Below, in pieces: positions 16,891 to 25,087 of a stretch of DNA of 64,000 nucleotides (the stretch's first letter is position 1; each line of letters starts with the position of its first letter). The notes beneath the pieces are model-generated. The model did not search any database. It had not been told where the DNA came from and was given only the letters and a program-made list of their open reading frames with translations. Location: the NCBI RefSeq assembly GCF_014197135.1, contig NZ_JACIFA010000005.1, forward strand, positions 62,001 through 126,000, read 5' to 3'. Origin of the DNA: Sphingomonas zeae (GTDB lineage Bacteria > Pseudomonadota > Alphaproteobacteria > Sphingomonadales > Sphingomonadaceae). A program made the position numbers and the translations under genes.

Positions 16891-19476
16891 TCAGCGCGCC
16901 AGCCAGGTCTGGACAGCAGGCTTCAGCCGATCGGCCACCGCCTTGCGCACCGCAATCTGCGAGATCGACCGCTTGGCGCCGCCGCGCGAGCCCTCGGGCA
17001 GATTGGCGTTGGCCCAGGCCTCGATCTTGCCGGGCATGGCGGGATCGTTCGATCCTGCGCCCAGCCCGACGATGAAGGTCGCGCGGTTGCTTTCCTCCAG
17101 GAAGCTGTCGACCAGCGGCTTGTTCGCCACCGCCCAGTCGAACGCCATGTCGGGATGCGCACCCGCGATCGAGCGGAGCAGCGACGCGCGCTGCGGCGGA
17201 GTGAAGGTGTTGTCCTTCAACACGCTCAACGCCCGGTGCGCGGCATTCTCGTCCTCGGCATAACCGAGCAGCGAGACATAGCGGTTCTTCACCACCGGAT
17301 TGCGCTCGGCCTTGGCCAGCTCGTACAGGCGGTCCCACTCGGCGGACGTCGCCTGCTTGGCATAGGTCGCCAGGATAGGCTGGCGGATGGCACCCGGAAT
17401 GGCGTTCGGGTTTTTCGCCAGCGCAGAGACATAGCCACGCGCACGCGCCGCGACCATCGCATCGCCGCTGGTGCCCAGTTGCCCGATCAGCGTCTCACGC
17501 AGGTTGGAGACGAGCGCGCCGTCCTCGGGCTTGGGCTCGAACCCGATCCGCGCCAGCACCGGCGACAGGATCGCCGCCGTCCGCGCGCGCAGCGGCTTTT
17601 CGAGCGGCGTACCCTCATAAAGCCCATTCAGCCGTGCCAGCTCCCCCGCAACGGTTTCCCATTCCAGCGGATCAGCCTCGGGATGGACCTGCGCCATCAG
17701 CTCGAACCACCGGCTCAAATTCTGATAGCCGCCCGCCGCCAGCGCATAGTCATCGCCCAGCGTCCCCAGCCGGTCGTTCAGCGCCAGCTTGGCATAGTCG
17801 CGCACGATCGCGGCATGGCCCGCCTCGTCATACATGACGCGGGTATAGGAGCCCTTGCCCTGGTTAAGGACCAGCGTGCCGCAGCCGCCCACCGTTACCG
17901 GAGCAGGCGTCGCACCGGTGACGATCGCCGTCGTCTCGGCCCCGCCGATCGTCGCGACGCGGATCGGCACATGCCAGGTCTGCGGAGCCTTCGACGCTTC
18001 ATCCAGTCCGAAGCGGCCCTGGGTCAGCGTCGCGACCGTCTTTCCGCCCTCACACCGCGCGCCCTGCACCGTGATGAGCGGAACGCCGCCCTGCAGGGTG
18101 AAGTCGTGCGCGATCGTCGCGACATTGGTGCCCGACGCCTTGGACAGCTCTTCCCAAAGCTGGTCTGTCACGGTGTTCTGATATTTATACTTCGCCATAT
18201 AGGCGCGGATGCCCTTGCGGAACGTATCGGCACCCAGCGTCGATTCGAGCATTCCGATGACCGCCTGCCCCTTCAGGTAGGTGATGCCGTCGAACGCCTC
18301 GCCGATCTGATCGACCGTCTCGACCTTGCGGATGATCGGGTGGGTGGCGCTGGTCGCGTCGATGCCCATCGCCGATTCGCGCTCACCCGCGACGCTGGCG
18401 GCCGCCGCTTCCCAGCTGGGGTTCAGGTCGTTGCTGGCCTTGCCCTCCATCCACGAGGCGAAGCCCTCGTTCAGCCAGAGGTCGTCCCACCAGCGCGGCG
18501 TGACGAGGTCGCCGAACCACTGGTGGGCCATTTCATGCGCGACGACCGTGTGGATGCGCTGGCGGTTGCTCTCCGACATGACCTGCGGATTGAAAAGCAG
18601 CTCGTTCTCGAAATAGAAGATCGCGCCCCAATTCTCCATCGCGCCAAAGAATTGGCTGGAGCCCGGCCCCGCGATCATGTCCATCTTGGGCAGCGGATAA
18701 GGCGTGCCGAAATAGTCGTTATAATAGCTCAGCAGCTTGGTCGCCGCGCCCAGCGCATAGTCGCCCTGGTCGACCACGCCCTTGCGGCTGACCACGCCGA
18801 TCTGGACCCCGTTTGCGTCCACCGTCTTGCGATCCAGATTGCCCGAGCCGAGGAACAGCAGATAGCTGGACATGACGGGGGTTTCGCCGAAGCGATAGAG
18901 CTGGCTGCCATCGGCCTGGGTCGTGACCGCCTCGGCGGGCATGTTGCTGATCGCGCGCTGGCCTTTGGGCGCGGTCGCGGTCAGGCGGAACTTGGCCTTG
19001 AAGGCAGGTTCATCCCACATCGGCGCGAAGCGGCGCGCGTCGGGGGCCTCGAACTGGGTCGCCAGCATCCGGTCGGCCGAGCCGTCCGCATTGGTATAGT
19101 CGATCGCGAACAGGCCATTGGCCGAACGGTTGATCGTGCCGGTCCAGGCGAAACCGACCTTGTGCCGCCCGACGCTCGCTGCCTGCGGCAGGGTCAGCGT
19201 CAGGGTCTGCGCAGTCTTATCAGCCACGAAAGGCACCGGCTTTCCGTCGAAGGTCGCGCGCGTGACGGTCAGCTCGGCGGCGTTCAGCACGATCGTCGCG
19301 GTCGCCTGTTTCACATCGACATCGACCGTTTCCTCGCCCGAGAAGGTCAAGGCCTTCGCGTCCGGGCGTACGGTGATGTCGTAAAGGACCGGCGCGACGG
19401 TCTGAGGCAACTGGCCCGCCGCCAGCGCCGGAGTGGAAACAGTCAGGGCCAACAGGACCGAAAGGGCGGACTTCAT
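16891..19476 (-). CDS. Secreted M1-family aminopeptidase
   Basis: A zinc aminopeptidase of 861 residues with an N-terminal signal peptide (MKSALSVLLALTVSTPALAA), so it acts outside the cytoplasm, unlike E. coli PepN. Diagnostic motifs are the substrate-anchoring GAMEN (278-282) and the zinc site H314-E315-x-x-H318 with the third ligand E337 (HEMAHQWFGD ... NEGFASW). The C-terminal half is the helical ERAP1-like domain. The start has no strong ribosome site. It is followed by the S10 peptidase. Confidence 0.93.
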   Translation of the reverse strand: MKSALSVLLALTVSTPALAAGQLPQTVAPVLYDITVRPDAKALTFSGEETVDVDVKQATATIVLNAAELTVTRATFDGKPVPFVADKTAQTLTLTLPQAASVGRHKVGFAWTGTINRSANGLFAIDYTNADGSADRMLATQFEAPDARRFAPMWDEPAFKAKFRLTATAPKGQRAISNMPAEAVTTQADGSQLYRFGETPVMSSYLLFLGSGNLDRKTVDANGVQIGVVSRKGVVDQGDYALGAATKLLSYYNDYFGTPYPLPKMDMIAGPGSSQFFGAMENWGAIFYFENELLFNPQVMSESNRQRIHTVVAHEMAHQWFGDLVTPRWWDDLWLNEGFASWMEGKASNDLNPSWEAAAASVAGERESAMGIDATSATHPIIRKVETVDQIGEAFDGITYLKGQAVIGMLESTLGADTFRKGIRAYMAKYKYQNTVTDQLWEELSKASGTNVATIAHDFTLQGGVPLITVQGARCEGGKTVATLTQGRFGLDEASKAPQTWHVPIRVATIGGAETTAIVTGATPAPVTVGGCGTLVLNQGKGSYTRVMYDEAGHAAIVRDYAKLALNDRLGTLGDDYALAAGGYQNLSRWFELMAQVHPEADPLEWETVAGELARLNGLYEGTPLEKPLRARTAAILSPVLARIGFEPKPEDGALVSNLRETLIGQLGTSGDAMVAARARGYVSALAKNPNAIPGAIRQPILATYAKQATSAEWDRLYELAKAERNPVVKNRYVSLLGYAEDENAAHRALSVLKDNTFTPPQRASLLRSIAGAHPDMAFDWAVANKPLVDSFLEESNRATFIVGLGAGSNDPAMPGKIEAWANANLPEGSRGGAKRSISQIAVRKAVADRLKPAVQTWLAR

Positions 19477-19613
19477 CGCAATCAGGGCCTTTCAACAGGG
19501 AATGCACAAATCTCTAAGCCCTGTGCGGCGCAAAGCAAATGACGGTCATGTAATAATGTTGCACGGGCCTTTCGGGTGCTGGACAGGCTTTACCTTTACG
19601 TTATCGTCAAGCC

Positions 19614-20573
19614 ATGAGCCTGCCCCCTGCCCTGAGTCGCCTGAGCTTGCCCGTCATCGGGTCGCCGCTGTTCATCATCTCCAATCCCGACCTCGTCATC
19701 GCCCAGTGCAAGGCGGGGATCGTGGGATCCTTCCCGGCGCTGAACGCGCGACCCGCCAGCCTGCTCGACGAATGGCTGCACCGGATCACCGAGGAACTGG
19801 CGGCGCACGACCGGGCGCATCCCGATCGCCCGGCCGCGCCCTTTGCGGTCAACCAGATCGTCCATCGCTCCAATGACCGGCTCGAGGCGGATCTGACGGT
19901 CTGTGCCAAGTGGAAGGTGCCGATCGTCATCACCTCGCTGGGCGCGCGCGAGGATGTGAATGCGGGCGTCCATCGCTGGGGCGGGATCACGTTGCATGAC
20001 GTGATCGACGACCGTTTCGCGCGGAAGGCGGTCAAAAAGGGCGCGGACGGATTGATCGCGGTTGCGACGGGCGCCGGCGGTCATGCAGGGCGGCTGTCGC
20101 CCTTCGCGCTGGTACAGGAAATTCGCGCCTGGTTCGACGGGCCACTGGCGCTGGCCGGCGCGATCGCGACGGGCGATGCGATCCTGGCGGCACAGGCCAT
20201 GGGAGCGGACTTCGCCTATATCGGCTCTCCCTTCATCGCCACGCTCGAGGCCAATGCGGCGCAAGCCTATAAGCAGGCAGTGGTCGATGGCGGGGCCAGC
20301 GACATCATCTATTCCAGTCTGTTCACCGGCGTGCATGGCAATTATCTGCGCGCCTCGATCGTGGCGGCGGGGCTGGACCCCGATCGCCTGCCCGAAGGTG
20401 ACGTGACGAAGATGAACTTCGGCAGCGGTCAGGCGGCCAAGGCCTGGCGGGACATCTGGGGCGCGGGACAAGGCATCGGCGCCATCGACCAAATCGTCCC
20501 CGCCGCCGAACGGATCGCGACCCTGAGGCGGCAATATGACAAGGCACGTCAAAGGCTGTCGCTTTCCGCTTAA
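19614..20573 (+). CDS. Nitronate monooxygenase / 2-nitropropane dioxygenase-like flavoprotein
   Basis: A 319-residue TIM-barrel flavin enzyme that oxidises alkyl nitronates using FMN and oxygen. It starts PVIGSPLFIISNPDLVIAQ, and contains the FMN-phosphate-binding GAGGHAG loop with the catalytic His and the AAQAMGADFAYIGSPFIAT segment characteristic of the class. Other members are NAD(P)H-dependent FMN reductases, so the true substrate is open. It is divergent from the M1 aminopeptidase gene and appears monocistronic. Confidence 0.88.
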   Translation: MSLPPALSRLSLPVIGSPLFIISNPDLVIAQCKAGIVGSFPALNARPASLLDEWLHRITEELAAHDRAHPDRPAAPFAVNQIVHRSNDRLEADLTVCAKWKVPIVITSLGAREDVNAGVHRWGGITLHDVIDDRFARKAVKKGADGLIAVATGAGGHAGRLSPFALVQEIRAWFDGPLALAGAIATGDAILAAQAMGADFAYIGSPFIATLEANAAQAYKQAVVDGGASDIIYSSLFTGVHGNYLRASIVAAGLDPDRLPEGDVTKMNFGSGQAAKAWRDIWGAGQGIGAIDQIVPAAERIATLRRQYDKARQRLSLSA

Positions 20574-20664
20574 GCCTTTGCTGCAAAGGCAGGTGTCAGG
20601 GCCATGCCTTGGGCCAAGACGCTGCGCCCCGCGGGTGAGCGCGACCGGCGCATCCTTTGCGGGG

Positions 20665-21168
20665 TTAAGCCAAACCCTGCCCCATAGGGGGGCCATTTTT
20701 CGCCCCCCAGAAAGCCCGCCCCAACCGCGCCTGCAACGCCTGCACGGGGCTGGTCGCGGGCGGGAGCATGTCGGCCAGCGCGTCGAGCCGCTCGACCCGG
20801 CGATGCAGGTCCAGGCTCGCCCGGGTCAGCCTCTGCGCCTGTACGGGCAGCGTGGCGAGTTGGGCTTCTTCGGTGTCGGGCGAAGAACCGAGCCGCCGCA
20901 CCGGCTCGCGCGCCTCGGTCCAATCCATCTCCCCCGCCTCGACTGCGCGCTGGGTCAGGACCCAGGCGATCACGTGCATCAGTCGGGTCGTAACCTTCAG
21001 CGACTCGCAGGAAAAGACGACCCGCACGACCGGCCCCAGCGCATCGCGCTCGTCCCGGCCGATCCCATCGAAATAGCCCCGCGCCGCCTCGGCCAGAGCC
21101 ATGGCCTCGGCATAAAGGCTGTCGGTCAGCTTGGCGTGAAACGGGGATTCGAGCGCTACATGGGCCAT
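20665..21168 (-). CDS. RcdA-like protein (DUF1465)
   Basis: A 167-residue helical protein of the DUF1465 family. The family includes Caulobacter RcdA, an adaptor that with PopA and CpdR delivers the cell-cycle regulator CtrA to ClpXP. The conserved N-terminal pattern (F-x-x-LTDSLYAEAMALAEAARGYFDG) and the RVVFSCESLKVTTRLMHVIAWVL region fit. I chose the ATG at 21168; a longer frame adds 12 unlike residues. The next gene on the same strand is a DUF465 protein ending upstream at 21242. Adaptor function in this organism is inferred. Confidence 0.8.
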   Translation of the reverse strand: MAHVALESPFHAKLTDSLYAEAMALAEAARGYFDGIGRDERDALGPVVRVVFSCESLKVTTRLMHVIAWVLTQRAVEAGEMDWTEAREPVRRLGSSPDTEEAQLATLPVQAQRLTRASLDLHRRVERLDALADMLPPATSPVQALQARLGRAFWGAKNGPPMGQGLA

Positions 21169-21241
21169 GGATGATGGCTGGCATGTCATCCACGCAAGGA
21201 GCAAGACGGCGCGTCATGCCGCCTGTCCCGATACGAAGCGG

Positions 21242-21439
21242 TCAGGCAATGATGTCGGGAATTAGCCGGTCTTCCAGTTCGGCAAGCTCGTCGCGAAGAC
21301 GCAATTTACGCTTTTTGAGTCGCGCGATCTGCAACTGATCGGGGGTCGAGGACTGCAACAGCGCGGCGATCGCGTCGTCCAGGTCGCGATGCTCCGTTCG
21401 CAACATGTCGATCCGCGCGCGTGCCAGCGTGACGTCCAT
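21242..21439 (-). CDS. DUF465 (YdcH-like) small protein
   Basis: A 65-residue helical hairpin protein (MDVTLARARIDMLRTEHRDL ... ARLKKRKLRLRDELAELEDR). The C-terminal LKKRKLRLRDEL motif is the DUF465/YdcH hallmark. The start at 21439 is preceded by GGAGCAGG. Function unknown; members are abundant small cytoplasmic proteins in proteobacteria. It is divergent from a second DUF465 gene at 21646. Confidence 0.85.
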   Translation of the reverse strand: MDVTLARARIDMLRTEHRDLDDAIAALLQSSTPDQLQIARLKKRKLRLRDELAELEDRLIPDIIA

Positions 21440-21645
21440 CCTGCTCCCCTTCAGCGGACCGGCGCGGAGAAAGCCCGGCGCCGCCCCCGCCCCTGTAGCA
21501 AGCCGGGACGCGCGCGGCGAGGGGTGGCAACACGTCATCGCGCCAAATGGCTCATCCGGTCGATTCCGGGAAAAATGGATGAGGACAGACCGTGATTTTG
21601 GTGTTTTAATCACTCCCCCAATGCAACGACAGGAGGTTGAAGCCC

Positions 21646-21801
21646 ATGCATACGGCGCATCAAACGGCCCTGGAGACCAAGCACGCCACGCTCGATCGGC
21701 GAATCAGTGCCGAATCGCAGCGCCCCGTGCCCGACGCGCTGATCCTTGCGGATTTGAAAAAGCAGAAGCTCAAACTGAAGGAAGAGATGCAAGGCCTATA
21801 G
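21646..21801 (+). CDS. DUF465 (YdcH-like) small protein, short form
   Basis: A 51-residue protein, MHTAHQTALETKHATLDRRI ... ADLKKQKLKLKEEMQGL. The LKKQKLKLKEEM motif marks it as DUF465. A perfect AGGAGG ribosome site lies nine bases before the ATG, and an intrinsic-terminator-like hairpin follows. Its size makes it easy to miss. It is divergent from the 65-residue paralogue, 206 bp away. Confidence 0.88.
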   Translation: MHTAHQTALETKHATLDRRISAESQRPVPDALILADLKKQKLKLKEEMQGL

Positions 21802-21808
21802 CCTTGAC

Positions 21809-21844
21809 GCGGCCGCGCGGGTCCCTCGACCCGCCGCGGCCTTT
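21809..21844 (+). terminator. Intrinsic terminator after the short DUF465 gene
   Basis: A long GC-rich stem (GGCCGCGCGGGTC against GACCCGCCGCGGCC, one bulge, loop CCTC) followed by TTTGT, seven bases after the stop codon. Confidence 0.6.
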
Positions 21845-21922
21845 GTCACGGGGCACATGCCCCATATCAAGCGGCAGGAATCAGAACTTTGGGTCGCTGC
21901 AATCCCCTACGCCCTTATCGGG

Positions 21923-22288
21923 TCAGTGGTGGAACGGCCGCGTTTTCAGGCCTGTGACAGGCTTGGCATATTCCGGCGTAGAGGTACCGCCGCCGACCGG
22001 CTTGCGAACCAGCGTCGGATCGATCTGGCGGTCGAAAGCCACGCCAACCCGCCCTTGGGTACACCAGGCGATCCGCCCGGAAATCAGCCCGATCCCGCGC
22101 AGGTCTAGCGAAACGGGCGTTCCGATCTCTACCGAAACAGGCAGTTCGGCCATCAACCCGCCTTCGGAAATGTTGCGGACACGCACCTCGCGGGGCGCGA
22201 CTTCGCCGCCCAGGGTCATATGCGCCATCAGCAAAAGGCTGTCGCGCCGTCCAGTCCGGTCGCTGCGTTCCACTTCGTCTTCGGCCAT
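21923..22288 (-). CDS. PilZ-domain protein (c-di-GMP receptor candidate)
   Basis: A 121-residue single-domain PilZ protein. Both c-di-GMP-binding elements are present: RxxxR near the N-terminus (R-T-G-R-R, residues 11-15) and N-x-S-x-x-G in VRNISEGGL (residues 39-44). PilZ proteins couple cyclic-di-GMP to motility, adhesion or polysaccharide output. No partner domain is fused. It lies between DUF465 and dksA. An EAL phosphodiesterase is encoded about 15 kb away, but no direct link can be shown. Confidence 0.85.
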   Translation of the reverse strand: MAEDEVERSDRTGRRDSLLLMAHMTLGGEVAPREVRVRNISEGGLMAELPVSVEIGTPVSLDLRGIGLISGRIAWCTQGRVGVAFDRQIDPTLVRKPVGGGTSTPEYAKPVTGLKTRPFHH

Positions 22289-22524
22289 TTCAGATCCATT
22301 CGCGGGTACGCAGTTCGTCGCATCGATTACGACGTCCTGCGCCCGTCATTTCTCAGCGCGATCATGCGATACGCCCGACCGCGTTGCCAATCAATTTATG
22401 GCAGCGGGATCCGCCCACCTGTTAGCAAATGGGGCAAGCCTTGCGCGTTCGAACGGATACCCGGCCGATTGCCCCCGGCCGGAGGCAATGACGTTCAGTG
22501 CAACCAGCGACCGGGCCTATATCA

Positions 22525-22986
22525 TCAGTCGTCGCGCGAAACCTTTTCATTGCGCTCATGTCGTTCCTGCGCCTCGACCGTCATCGTCGCGATGGGGCGC
22601 GCTTCCAGCCGACCAAGGCTGATCGGTTCGCCGGTAACCTCGCAATAGCCATATTCGCCTTCCTCGATCCGGCGCAGCGCCGCGTCAATCTTGGAGATCA
22701 GCTTGCGTTGGCGATCGCGGGTCCGAAGTTCGATTGACCAGTCGGTCTCGCTCGAAGCGCGATCGGTCAGGTCGGGTTCGCGCAGCGAGTCGACCTGAAG
22801 CTGGGACAGCGTGCCCTGCGCTTCACGCTGGATCGCCTCCTTCCACTCGATCAGCTTGCGGCGGAAATAGGCCTGCTGCTTCAGGTTCATGAAAGGCTCG
22901 TCCGGTGAAGGACGATAATTCTCATCGATATCGTTGGCCGCATCCGGCCCAGTGGATTCCGTCACGCGATTAAACACCGTCGCCAT
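22525..22986 (-). CDS. dksA: DksA-family RNA polymerase-binding regulator
   Basis: A 153-residue DksA homologue, which binds the RNA polymerase secondary channel and with ppGpp adjusts transcription to starvation. Coiled-coil and globular landmarks are WKEAIQREAQGTL, DLTDRASSETDWSIELRTRDR and IEEGEYGYCEVTGEPISLGRLEARP. Only one of the four zinc-finger cysteines remains (YCEVTGE; the second pair reads ATMTVEA), a form known in alphaproteobacteria. The start at 22986 follows GGGAGAG; the frame extends further upstream but without conservation. Confidence 0.92.
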   Translation of the reverse strand: MATVFNRVTESTGPDAANDIDENYRPSPDEPFMNLKQQAYFRRKLIEWKEAIQREAQGTLSQLQVDSLREPDLTDRASSETDWSIELRTRDRQRKLISKIDAALRRIEEGEYGYCEVTGEPISLGRLEARPIATMTVEAQERHERNEKVSRDD

Positions 22987-23445
22987 ACCACTCTCCCAAA
23001 GGGCCCGTCGGTGCGAGGTTCGGCACCGTGTCCTCGGGGCCGCCCCCTGATGGTCGAGAGCGCCTATAATCGGTGCCACTGTTTGCCGCAAGCGACCGGC
23101 GTTTCATCGTATTGCCAATTTCTATAATAAAGTTGCGATGTTAACTGGATATGGACGAATTGGCGCCTCGATAGCCAATTTCCACACCCGATCGTCGAAT
23201 TACTGCCCGTCGCAAACCCGTCGGTGACGCCCGAAAGCAAGCCGTCCCGGCTCCGTGAATCCCAAAGCTAGACGCGGACGGCGAGTTTTGGTTTGACCTT
23301 AAGGCTTTGTTGGTCACTGTGATGACAGAAACGTCCATGCTGCCATCAATCGGCGGCTGGGCGGCGTTGCCGGAACCATCACCCGGCTCGAGCCTTGGTC
23401 CGGACTCCATAGCGTTTTGGGTTCCGACCGTTTGAGGATGTGACG
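22987..23445. promoter_or_regulatory. 459-bp intergenic region with GCCAATT motif cluster
   Basis: No gene that I can support. A lower-GC patch at 23111-23182 holds GCCAATTTC at 23114-23122 and again at 23174-23182, and the inverse AATTGGC at 23158-23164, around a TATAAT box (23123-23128). Further on, TGACC (23294-23298) and GGTCA (23312-23316) form an inverted repeat. It should contain promoters for divergent dksA and the serine-rich surface protein. A 37-codon frame ending at 23434 has no ribosome site. Confidence 0.45.
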
Positions 23446-24459
23446 ATGTCTGTGCGAATGGCCTTGGCAAAGCTGACGGCATGTGCCGCAGGGGGTGCGG
23501 TGATCGGCGGCGGGGCGGTGCACATGGTCGACCGCGCCGAGCGTCCGGCCCTGGTCAAGCAGACCAAGGTCAAGAAGCGCATCGTCCATCACCGTCCTCC
23601 GCCAAAGCGGCGGATCGTCAAACGCACCACGACGACGACCACCACGACGCCTCCCCCCACCATCGTCACCGTCACGACCCAGGATCCGCCGGTTCCGATC
23701 CCCCTGCCCGCCAGCGCGCCTTCCATGGCGTCGGGCGGCGGCTATGCACCCGCCGTGATCGGCGGCTGGGGCGGCGGCCTTGGCGGTGGTTGGGGTGGTG
23801 GCTTTGGCGGCGGCTTCGGCTTCGGCGGGGGCGGCGGATCGAGCGGCAGCATCGTGATCTCATCGACCAGCAGCGGCGGGTCGACCTCCACCTCGTCCGC
23901 TTCGGGAGGTTCGGGCGGCTCGGGCGGTTCCTCGACCTCGACCGGCGGGGTCAGCAGCACCTCGTCCAGCGGCAATGTGTCGAGCACGTCGTCCTCGGGC
24001 AATGTATCGAGCACCTCCTCGACCGGCGGCTCGTCAACCTCCTCGGGTAATGTCTCGTCGACATCGTCCACCGGCGGCTCTTCGACTTCCTCGGGTAACG
24101 TGTCGTCGACGTCCTCCACCGGGGGGTCTTCCACCTCATCGGGTAACATTTCGTCGACCAGCGCATCGTCAGGCAATGTCAGTTCGTCGAGTGCGTCCAG
24201 CGCGTCGTCGGCCTCCTCGGCGTCGTCGAGCGGCTATGCGTCGAGCAGCAGCGGCTGGTCGTCCAATGGCTCGTCGGCGTCCAGCGCATCGTCGGCGTCG
24301 AGCGCCTCGTCCGCATCATCGGCGAGCAGCGCCTCTTCGTCGGGTGGCGACACGCCGCCCCCGACGCCGGTGCCCGCCCCGCCGATGGTTCTTCTGTTCG
24401 GCAGCGCGGCTGCCGCCCTGGTCATTCGGCGGCGACTGGCCAGGCCGAAAACGGCCTGA
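23446..24459 (+). CDS. Serine-repeat, glycine-rich surface protein with PEP-CTERM-like tail
   Basis: A 337-residue low-complexity protein. In order: an alanine/glycine-rich N-terminal hydrophobic stretch (MALAKLTACAAGGAVIGGGA), a basic and threonine/proline-rich region, a glycine/tryptophan-rich patch, a ~180-residue serine-rich region with three perfect 16-residue repeats (GNVSSTSSTGGSSTSS, 23998-24141), then a C-terminus reading VPAPPMVLLFGSAAAALVIRRR. The last part fits an exosortase (PEP-CTERM) sorting signal: proline motif, hydrophobic helix, arginine cluster. Likely an exported, perhaps glycosylated, surface protein. The start at 23446 has GAGG eight bases upstream; GTG at 23440 is possible. 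Confidence 0.7.
   Translation: MSVRMALAKLTACAAGGAVIGGGAVHMVDRAERPALVKQTKVKKRIVHHRPPPKRRIVKRTTTTTTTTPPPTIVTVTTQDPPVPIPLPASAPSMASGGGYAPAVIGGWGGGLGGGWGGGFGGGFGFGGGGGSSGSIVISSTSSGGSTSTSSASGGSGGSGGSSTSTGGVSSTSSSGNVSSTSSSGNVSSTSSTGGSSTSSGNVSSTSSTGGSSTSSGNVSSTSSTGGSSTSSGNISSTSASSGNVSSSSASSASSASSASSSGYASSSSGWSSNGSSASSASSASSASSASSASSASSSGGDTPPPTPVPAPPMVLLFGSAAAALVIRRRLARPKTA
23971..24171 (+). repeat. Tandem 48-bp coding repeats (serine-rich)
   Basis: Three 48-bp units at 23998-24045, 24046-24093 and 24094-24141 encode the same 16 residues but differ at synonymous positions. They are flanked by partial units (GNVSSTSSS before; GNISSTSASS after). Confidence 0.85.
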
Positions 24460-24482
24460 CCCGTCGCCGCCGGTGAAGGGCC

Positions 24483-24998
24483 TCAGGCCTTTTGCAACGC
24501 GGCCTCGATCTCAGGCACCGGATGCCCTGTCAGATCCTTGGCCAGTTCGCCGACCAGCCGATCCTCGACGGCCTTGTGATAATGTTTGCGCAGCTCCCCC
24601 AAAGTCTTGGGCGGAGCGACCACGATCAGCGACTCAAACTCGTTGGCCAGCGCGCGGCGCTTGAGCATCTCGGCGGTTTCGGCCGCGAAGCGGTCTTCTT
24701 CCTGCTGGTGATAATCGGTTTCGCCCATCGATCCCCGCGACGCCGCGAACTGGGCACCCTGGCCGCCGCCGCCAGCCTGATTCGATCCGCCCTGTGCGAT
24801 GGGAGGTGCACCCGCGCCGCTCTGGGTGGATGAGGCAGCGCCCGCGCTGTCCGTCTTCTGGTCGCGGTCCGCCGGGTTGGGATGCTCGACAGCATGTTCG
24901 ACGACCAGATTGGGATATTCGGCATCCCCTTCATTGCGGAAGAACAGGCTCTTGCGGCCATCGACGACCAGCACGAAACTGTTATGCGGCACCTGCAT
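24483..24998 (-). CDS. Host-attachment family protein
   Basis: A 171-residue protein of the family named after a Rhizobium protein required for attachment to host cells. It begins MQVPHNSFVLVVDGRKSLFF, has a low-complexity Gly/Ala/Ser insert at about 50-95, and ends with ALANEFESLIVVAPPKTLGELR ... LVGELAKDLTGHPVPEIEAAL, the conserved half. The fold resembles eRF1 domain-like proteins (baeRF). The start at 24998 has GGAG upstream. Divergent from serS. The biochemical role is unknown and attachment function here is only by name. Confidence 0.85.
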   Translation of the reverse strand: MQVPHNSFVLVVDGRKSLFFRNEGDAEYPNLVVEHAVEHPNPADRDQKTDSAGAASSTQSGAGAPPIAQGGSNQAGGGGQGAQFAASRGSMGETDYHQQEEDRFAAETAEMLKRRALANEFESLIVVAPPKTLGELRKHYHKAVEDRLVGELAKDLTGHPVPEIEAALQKA

Positions 24999-25087
24999 CG
25001 CGTTTCTCCTTGTCTGTGCAAAGGGGTAACGCAAGGGCTTCGCCACGGGTTGCGTGACGACGGAGCGAAGGCCATAGCCTCTCGCCC

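Noticed and set aside
16825..19542. A 905-codon open frame on the plus strand, opposite the M1 aminopeptidase
   Set aside because: The minus-strand protein has signal peptide, GAMEN and HExxH motifs. The plus-strand translation is compositionally odd (rich in R, H, Q) with no domain. G/C-ending codons remove stops from the antisense frame. The same explanation covers the long frames opposite recG, secA, addA, mfd and divL.
23323..23436. 37-codon frame just before the serine-rich surface protein
   Set aside because: No ribosome site and no family resemblance; it may be chance or a leader peptide, but nothing supports it.
23971..24171. CRISPR-like repeat array
   Set aside because: The repeats are in-frame coding units with no spacers, and no cas genes are present.
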